Shown: in pieces, positions 5,918 to 9,079 of the stretch
Layout of the letters: each line of letters begins with the position of its first letter
Position numbering within the stretch: position 1 is the stretch's first letter
Assembly: GCA_948607205.1 (NCBI GenBank)
Contig: CAPERS010000018.1
Coordinates: 8,952 to 18,030 of the forward strand
Length of the DNA stretch: 9,079 bases
Direction: 5' to 3'
DNA from: an uncultured Eubacteriales bacterium
GTDB taxonomy: Bacteria > Bacillota > Clostridia > Christensenellales > UBA1242
Made by a program: the position numbers and the translations under genes
Notes under the pieces: generated by a model
What the model was told of the DNA's origin: nothing
The model's database searches: none
What the model saw: only the letters and a program-made list of their open reading frames with translations

Positions 5918-6193
5918 TTATTTATTGAAAAGGTCTTTGAAACTGTTTCCAAATTTAAACACTGGGTTTTTGCTTGCACTTATTTTAACCTTTTCTTTTG
6001 TGAGTGGGTTAATTCCAGTTCTTGCAGCTCTTGATTTCACTTCGAATGAACCAAATCCAGCAATTTGAATTTTCTCTCCCTTTTTAAGTGTGTCTGCGAT
6101 TGTTGCGACCATAGCGTCAAAAGCAATTCCTGCATCTTTTTGAGTGAAATTTGCCTTATCAGCGAACTCTTTGATAAATTGTTGTTTGTTCAT
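5918..6193 (-). CDS. hup: HU-family nucleoid DNA-binding protein
   Basis: This 91-residue, full-length HU/DNABII protein is a small basic dimer that bends DNA and compacts the nucleoid. The N-terminal helical part (MNKQQFIKEFADKANFTQKD, 1-20) and the following helix (AFDAMVATIADTLKKGEKI) are typical. The signature IAGFGSFEVKSRAARTGINP (residues 44-63) leads into the DNA-binding beta arm. The arm carries the usual Arg and Asn-Pro: R55, R58, N62 and P63, where P63 is the DNA-intercalating proline. The C-terminus (NPVFKFGNSFKDLFNK) is also canonical. AAGGAG lies about 10 bases before ATG 6193. An extended -10 promoter is upstream and a terminator directly follows. As no terminator is visible after lepB, it may also be reached by read-through from the lepB operon. 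Confidence 0.95.
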   Translation of the reverse strand: MNKQQFIKEFADKANFTQKDAGIAFDAMVATIADTLKKGEKIQIAGFGSFEVKSRAARTGINPLTKEKVKISASKNPVFKFGNSFKDLFNK

Positions 6194-6236
6194 TTATCAT
6201 CTCTCCTTTTTCTTTATTGGCCCTTTGCCTAATTCA

Positions 6237-6264
6237 ATGATAGCATAAATTGCGTTAAATACAA
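6237..6264 (-). promoter_or_regulatory. Extended -10 promoter of hup
   Basis: On the minus strand TGCTATCAT (6237-6245) is an extended -10 (TGn + TATCAT). It has a weak -35 TTGTAT (6259-6264) at 16 bp. The transcript would start near 6230, giving a leader of about 37 nt. Confidence 0.55.
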
Positions 6265-6312
6265 AGCAAAATCAAAAAATTCCGAGTCAAAAGTTGAAGA
6301 AATTTGTGGAAA

Positions 6313-7116
6313 CTACCAGCTGAACATTGCCACGAGGTTACTATAAATAAATCTTGCAAAGCAAGCCATTTCAGTGAAACCCGGTTTCACATCATAATAA
6401 ATATTGTGCGCAATGTAAGAAACACTTCCGACAATATTGCTTATTTCAGTTGGTCCTGCTGAGCGCGCATCCAAACTGTGAGAACGATTATCACCCATAT
6501 AGAAAACTCGCCCTTCTGGAACTTTAAAATATAATGCACCATCGTCTAAGATATAAATGTTATCTTTATGGTCTTCGCCACCACGCAAAAGCCCATCAAA
6601 GAAAGTTTTTTCATAAACCACATCATTATATAACTGAGAATTGCTTGTATACCAATTGGAATAACTTACATAATCTTCATAAACAATCTTTGGAGTGCTT
6701 TCACCTGCCTGTTGCATATAAAGCCTGAATTCATCTTTGCCATTGATGTTTTCAAGTTTGATAGTGATATAATCGCCTGGCAAAGCAATAACGCGCTTTA
6801 TTAAATATTTATTTTTGTCAATCACCTTGCCGTCTTTCAAGACAATAATATCACCACGGTGATAGTTTTGTGTGTATTTATCAATCAAAACTCCGTCTTG
6901 CGTTTCTTTATCGTTAGGGTTTGGATTGAGTGTGTTTTGCATGCTTATTCCAGTCACTTGGAAATACATATATCGATTGTGCAAATATGCCGAAAAACAA
7001 GTCACCAGCAAAAGAATAATCAAAAAAGCATAAAACATTTTGTTAAGTAGTGTAACTAATATTTTATCTTCTCTTTCATCTATATAAAGTTGGTAATTTG
7101 GTTCGTTCAACCTCAA
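6313..7116 (-). CDS. lepB: Signal peptidase I
   Basis: This type I signal peptidase cleaves secretory signal peptides outside the membrane with a Ser-Lys dyad. One membrane segment (about 28-44, FYAFLIILLLVTCFSAYLH) anchors it, with a 27-residue cytoplasmic head. Box B is TGISMQNTL with catalytic Ser58, box D is LIKRVIALPGD with catalytic Lys107, and box E is MGDNRSHSLDAR (207-218). The stretch between boxes D and E is about 90 residues and rich in Tyr and Asn, longer than in compact Gram-positive enzymes. The start is TTG 7116, overlapping the queH stop as TTGA, with AAGGA 9 bases upstream. A second in-frame TTG at 7110 fits the AAAGGGAG site equally well. It is the third gene of an overlapping operon with queH. 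Confidence 0.92.
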   Translation of the reverse strand: MRLNEPNYQLYIDEREDKILVTLLNKMFYAFLIILLLVTCFSAYLHNRYMYFQVTGISMQNTLNPNPNDKETQDGVLIDKYTQNYHRGDIIVLKDGKVIDKNKYLIKRVIALPGDYITIKLENINGKDEFRLYMQQAGESTPKIVYEDYVSYSNWYTSNSQLYNDVVYEKTFFDGLLRGGEDHKDNIYILDDGALYFKVPEGRVFYMGDNRSHSLDARSAGPTEISNIVGSVSYIAHNIYYDVKPGFTEMACFARFIYSNLVAMFSW

Positions 7117-7652
7117 TTCTCCCTTTCCTTTTTAGAAAATTCACAACCGCAATAGTTTTGTCTATAAAGTCCAAACTCTTTTGACAAAATTATGCTTTTT
7201 TTATAGCCGTCCTTTTTTTTAAAATTGCCATCAAGAAAATAAATTTCTTTTTGATTTTCAACCTCTTTGCCGATTGCATTGATGACGGTGCTGTTTTTAT
7301 GTGGGCTGACAGTCAATGTTGTTGCAAAGCCTTCAAAGCCAAGTTCTTTCGCCTTATCGGCAGTTTTTTCAAGCCTAAGTTTAAAACAAACTGCACAACG
7401 CGCTCCTCCCTCTCTGCATTCTTCAAGACCTTTAATTTTTGAAATGAAGTCATTTTTGAGATGCTCTTCTTCTATAACTTTTATGCCCAAGTTCTGACAA
7501 TAGCGCTTTTGTTCTGTCAGACGATGTTGATATTCTTCTTCTGTATCGATGTTTGGATTATAATAATATATTGTCAGTTCATGCTCATCTTTCAGGCAGT
7601 CAATAACAGCCGTTGAGCAAGGAGCGCAACATGAATGGAGCAAAAGTTTCAT
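7113..7652 (-). CDS. queH: Epoxyqueuosine reductase QueH
   Basis: This 179-residue QueH (formerly DUF208) enzyme catalyses the last step of queuosine synthesis, reducing epoxyqueuosine to queuosine in the wobble position of GUN tRNAs. It replaces the cobalamin-dependent QueG. The family signatures are complete: LLLHSCCAPCST (4-14, with C8-C9), YYYNPNIDTEEEYQHR (29-44), EGGARCAVCFKLRLEKTA (81-98, with C86 and C89) and FATTLTVSPHKN (109-120). The C-terminal motif is KKKDGYKKSI...YRQNYCGCEFS, with C168 and C170. The CC...CxxC cysteines bind the [4Fe-4S] cluster in characterised members. ATG 7652 overlaps the upstream stop as ATGA, so translation is coupled, and no separate ribosome site is needed. 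Its own stop overlaps the lepB start. No other queuosine genes are in the window. Confidence 0.95.
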   Translation of the reverse strand: MKLLLHSCCAPCSTAVIDCLKDEHELTIYYYNPNIDTEEEYQHRLTEQKRYCQNLGIKVIEEEHLKNDFISKIKGLEECREGGARCAVCFKLRLEKTADKAKELGFEGFATTLTVSPHKNSTVINAIGKEVENQKEIYFLDGNFKKKDGYKKSIILSKEFGLYRQNYCGCEFSKKEREN

Positions 7653-8110
7653 TCGATTGTCCTTAAAATTTTGACAAGCTGGGCAAAAAGCGCATTTGCC
7701 TTCACTTCTTTTGCAATGCTTGTGAAGTTTTGTGAATTAAACATGAAACATCCCAAACAGTCACCACAATTGACGAACACCTGCACAATAAAGAAAAGTT
7801 TTTCTTCAAAGCATTTTATAACATAAGTCGGAAAAATGAATTCACCAACTCTCAGACTGCTTTTTTCAAGAAGAGTATAGTTTTCTTTGATTTTGCTGTA
7901 ATCCTTTGTCAATTTGTCATAATACTCAAAAAATTCCTCAGGGTCGCGCTGAATATCAAAAAGCGAAATCACTCCCCCTTCTTTTGAGATATAGTTTGCT
8001 TTGTTTTTGAATCCTTGACCGTTTGGCAAATTGTATTTCTCATTGCTCACAACAAAGCCACTTGGCAAGTCAAAGGACATTTCGTTGAGTGTGTCGATAA
8101 TTTGTTTCAT
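7649..8110 (-). CDS. Protein of unknown function (153 aa), DcrB/PsbP-like fold possible
   Basis: This cytoplasmic-looking protein has no signal peptide or membrane segment. It starts FDLPSGFVVSNEKYNLPNG (13-31), then alternates short strands and helices (EEFFEYYDKLTKDYSKIKENY, 58-78; SLRVGEFIFPTYVIKCF, 84-100; KLFFIVQVFVNCGDCLGCFMF, 104-124). It ends in an amphipathic helix. A 'sFdlPsGF' opening followed by a strand-rich middle resembles the DcrB/DUF1795/PsbP-Mog1 fold, but I could not confirm a family. The cysteine cluster C115-x2-C118-x2-C121 is notable and could bind metal or be redox-active. No Shine-Dalgarno precedes ATG 8110; the promoter places +1 at the A of that ATG, so the mRNA looks leaderless. 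It overlaps queH by ATGA and heads the queH-lepB operon, but nothing visible ties it to either gene's function. Confidence 0.75.
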   Translation of the reverse strand: MKQIIDTLNEMSFDLPSGFVVSNEKYNLPNGQGFKNKANYISKEGGVISLFDIQRDPEEFFEYYDKLTKDYSKIKENYTLLEKSSLRVGEFIFPTYVIKCFEEKLFFIVQVFVNCGDCLGCFMFNSQNFTSIAKEVKANALFAQLVKILRTIE

Positions 8111-8116
8111 GGCTTT

Positions 8117-8145
8117 ATTATGACATTAATTAAACAAAAAGTCAA
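8117..8145 (-). promoter_or_regulatory. Promoter of the unknown-queH-lepB operon, predicting a leaderless mRNA
   Basis: On the minus strand -35 TTGACT (8140-8145, 5 of 6) and -10 CATAAT (8117-8122, 5 of 6) have a 17-bp spacer. Only six bases (AAAGCC) lie between the -10 and the ATG at 8110, so the usual start distance puts +1 on the first base of the start codon. Confidence 0.65.
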
Positions 8146-8177
8146 TTAAAACAAGTAATTTACAAATATTTACAAAA

Positions 8178-8513
8178 TTAGAAGGCGTTAATTGCGTAAA
8201 GCATAATATCATTTATTCCTGAATTTGTTAATCCATAAACAAGAATTTTGCCGTCACGCTTATAGGTTACTAAGTTTTGGTCTTTCAATTGTTTTAACTG
8301 ATGAGATATTGTTGTTTGATTTATTCCAAGAATGGTTGATAAGTCATTAACGCACATATTCATCATTGAAAGACAGGACAAAATTTTTATTCTGGTTGAA
8401 TCAGAAAAGTTTTGAAAATAGTCAGCCAGTTTCATAATATCGCTTTCTGCTGGCAAACTTCCAAGAATATCTCTTTTATTTCTTTCAGTTAACAATAAAA
8501 ATTTATTTTGCAT
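8178..8513 (-). CDS. ArsR-family winged-helix transcriptional regulator
   Basis: This 111-residue DNA-binding repressor has the ArsR/SmtB winged helix at residues about 30-95: DYFQNFSDSTRIKILSCLSM, then NMCVNDLSTILGINQTTISHQLKQLKDQNLV (recognition helix at about 65-79) and the wing TYKRDGKILVYGL. In metal-sensing members the helix-3 site reads CVCD. Here it is C54-V-N-D, with one of the two Cys missing, and the C-terminal helix (NDIMLYAINAF) has none of the His/Asp ligands of SmtB/CzrA. The ligand is therefore unclear. ATG 8513 is chosen because GGGAG lies 8 bases upstream; the frame extends 12 codons further without a ribosome site. It is divergent from the short membrane peptide gene, a common arrangement for ArsR targets. 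Autoregulation from the shared 158-bp gap is likely but not shown. Confidence 0.9.
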   Translation of the reverse strand: MQNKFLLLTERNKRDILGSLPAESDIMKLADYFQNFSDSTRIKILSCLSMMNMCVNDLSTILGINQTTISHQLKQLKDQNLVTYKRDGKILVYGLTNSGINDIMLYAINAF

Positions 8514-8536
8514 TTTTTTCACTCCCATTTCACACA

Positions 8537-8593
8537 TTGCCAAAATCACTCATATATAAAATTGTGATATCAGACGAGATTATTTTGCCAAAA
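8537..8593. promoter_or_regulatory. Candidate ArsR operator region in the divergent gap
   Basis: The 158-bp gap between arsR and the peptide gene holds a 9-bp direct repeat TTGCCAAAA (8537-8545 and 8585-8593). It also has an inverted pair ATCAC...GTGAT with a 14-bp gap (8545-8568) and the palindrome TGATATCA (8565-8572). Any of these could be the operator; none matches a known consensus. The second TTGCCA also serves as a possible -35 for the plus strand, with CAAAAT at 8608-8613 (17-bp spacer). Confidence 0.3.
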
Positions 8594-8671
8594 AACATAG
8601 GATAAATCAAAATAAAAATTTGCATTATTTTGAAAGGTTTTTGATATTTTTGTTGAAAAGGAGGATTTTTT

Positions 8672-8860
8672 ATGACACAGAATATCTTGCTTGTGCTTTT
8701 GCTCTCAATTTTCACATCGGCAACTGACACAAATCTTAACACAAACACTAATTTCTTATTATTGTTATTGCTGGCACTCAATGGTCAGAACAATAATTCT
8801 GGCTGTGGTTGTCACCAAAACACTTGCCCTGGCAACACAACATTTGGACTTAGTTTTTAA
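8672..8860 (+). CDS. Small membrane peptide with Cys/His-rich tail (62 aa)
   Basis: I do not recognise a family. A perfect AAGGAGG (8658-8664) lies 7 bases before ATG 8672 and a strong terminator follows the stop by 21 bases, so it is very likely a real gene. Two hydrophobic stretches, ILLVLLLSIF (about 5-14) and FLLLLLLAL (about 28-36), flank a polar Thr/Asn repeat TDTNLNTNTN (18-27). The C-terminus is hydrophilic with SGCGCHQNTCPGN (43-55), whose C45, C47, H48 and C52 resemble a metal-binding knot. It could be a membrane hairpin or a secreted peptide. The divergent ArsR gene suggests metal- or stress-controlled expression, as in smtB-smtA, but sporulation-type small hydrophobic proteins also look like this. 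Confidence 0.7.
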   Translation: MTQNILLVLLLSIFTSATDTNLNTNTNFLLLLLLALNGQNNNSGCGCHQNTCPGNTTFGLSF

Positions 8861-8881
8861 GCATTTTTGCAAAAAATTATC

Positions 8882-8910
8882 AAAAAAAGCGCATTTTTTG
8901 CGCTTTTTTT
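8882..8910 (+). terminator. Intrinsic terminator of the small membrane peptide gene
   Basis: AAAAAAAGCGC pairs with GCGCTTTTTTT around a 7-nt loop (A plus six Ts) and ends in T7. It is followed at once by a second palindrome, GTGCAT-T-ATGCAC (8911-8923), and four Ts, a possible backup terminator. Confidence 0.85.
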
Positions 8911-8923
8911 GTGCATTATGCAC

Positions 8924-9079
8924 TTTTAAAATTCAATAAATTTAACTTGCTAAAAAAATTAAAAAAATATTTAACAATAAAATAATTTTTATTTTTTCTT
9001 ATTTTTTTAATTTTGAAAAATATTTTTTTAATTTTGAAAAATACTAATTTTTGTTTGGTTTATATTTATTTTTATGATA
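8924..9079. other. Very AT-rich gene-free tail
   Basis: About 155 bases are almost only A and T, in long phased A and T runs. No ORF with a ribosome site, RNA gene or convincing promoter is visible. It is likely an upstream region of a gene beyond the window and may be intrinsically curved DNA. Confidence 0.5.
9000..9041. repeat. 21-bp perfect tandem repeat (two copies)
   Basis: Bases 9000-9020 and 9021-9041 are identical (TA-T7-AA-T4-G-A5), and two further bases start a third copy. The 21-bp period equals two helical turns, so the A/T runs are in phase and could bend DNA. Confidence 0.85.

Noticed and set aside
8158..8180. Repeat ATTTACAA twice after arsR
   Set aside because: It is a short direct repeat in AT-rich DNA, not an inverted one, so it is neither a terminator nor a clear operator.
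8596..8604. CATAGGATA, like a sporulation sigma (K/E) -10, before the small peptide gene
   Set aside because: No matching -35 lies at the right distance, and the motif is short in AT-rich DNA.

Overview
The window is about 9 kb of AT-rich DNA. Its AAGGAGG-type ribosome sites, TTGACA/TATAAT-type promoters, tight operons, and rubrerythrin plus QueH point to an anaerobic low-GC Bacillota, most likely a clostridial gut-type lineage. No 16S rRNA or other taxonomic marker is present, so this is inference. No mobile-element genes, tRNAs, rRNAs or CRISPR arrays were seen. Eleven genes lie on the minus strand and two on the plus strand (rubrerythrin and a 62-residue peptide).

Left third (1-2086, all minus): a leucine-rich-repeat surface protein cut by the window edge, an inositol-monophosphatase-family enzyme, and an 89-residue protein of unknown function. 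Each has a clear promoter with a 17-bp spacer. The last two end in intrinsic terminators; the end of the first lies outside the window.

Middle (2083-5917): a GPH-family sugar symporter with an unusual lysine-rich tail is followed by a small lipoprotein, probably cotranscribed. Upstream of the symporter is a divergent CYTH-like protein. It is transcribed away from rubrerythrin out of two promoters that overlap almost completely. The rubrerythrin gene ends inside a 131-bp palindromic element (5706-5836). On paper this element folds into a closed four-way junction: a 15-bp outer stem and three hairpins, with nearly every base paired. It separates rubrerythrin from the convergent HU gene.

Right third (5918-9079): a DcrB/PsbP-like unknown, queH (queuosine synthesis) and lepB (signal peptidase I) overlap by 4 bp at each junction and form one operon. 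It may run into hup, because no terminator is visible after lepB. The first gene appears to be leaderless. Farther right, an ArsR-family repressor is divergent from the short membrane peptide with a CGCH...C tail, an arrangement like smtB-smtA. The window ends in very AT-rich DNA with a 21-bp tandem repeat.

Most of the window is housekeeping. The least explained items are the four-way-junction element, the ArsR/peptide pair, the leaderless gene and the overlapping promoters.
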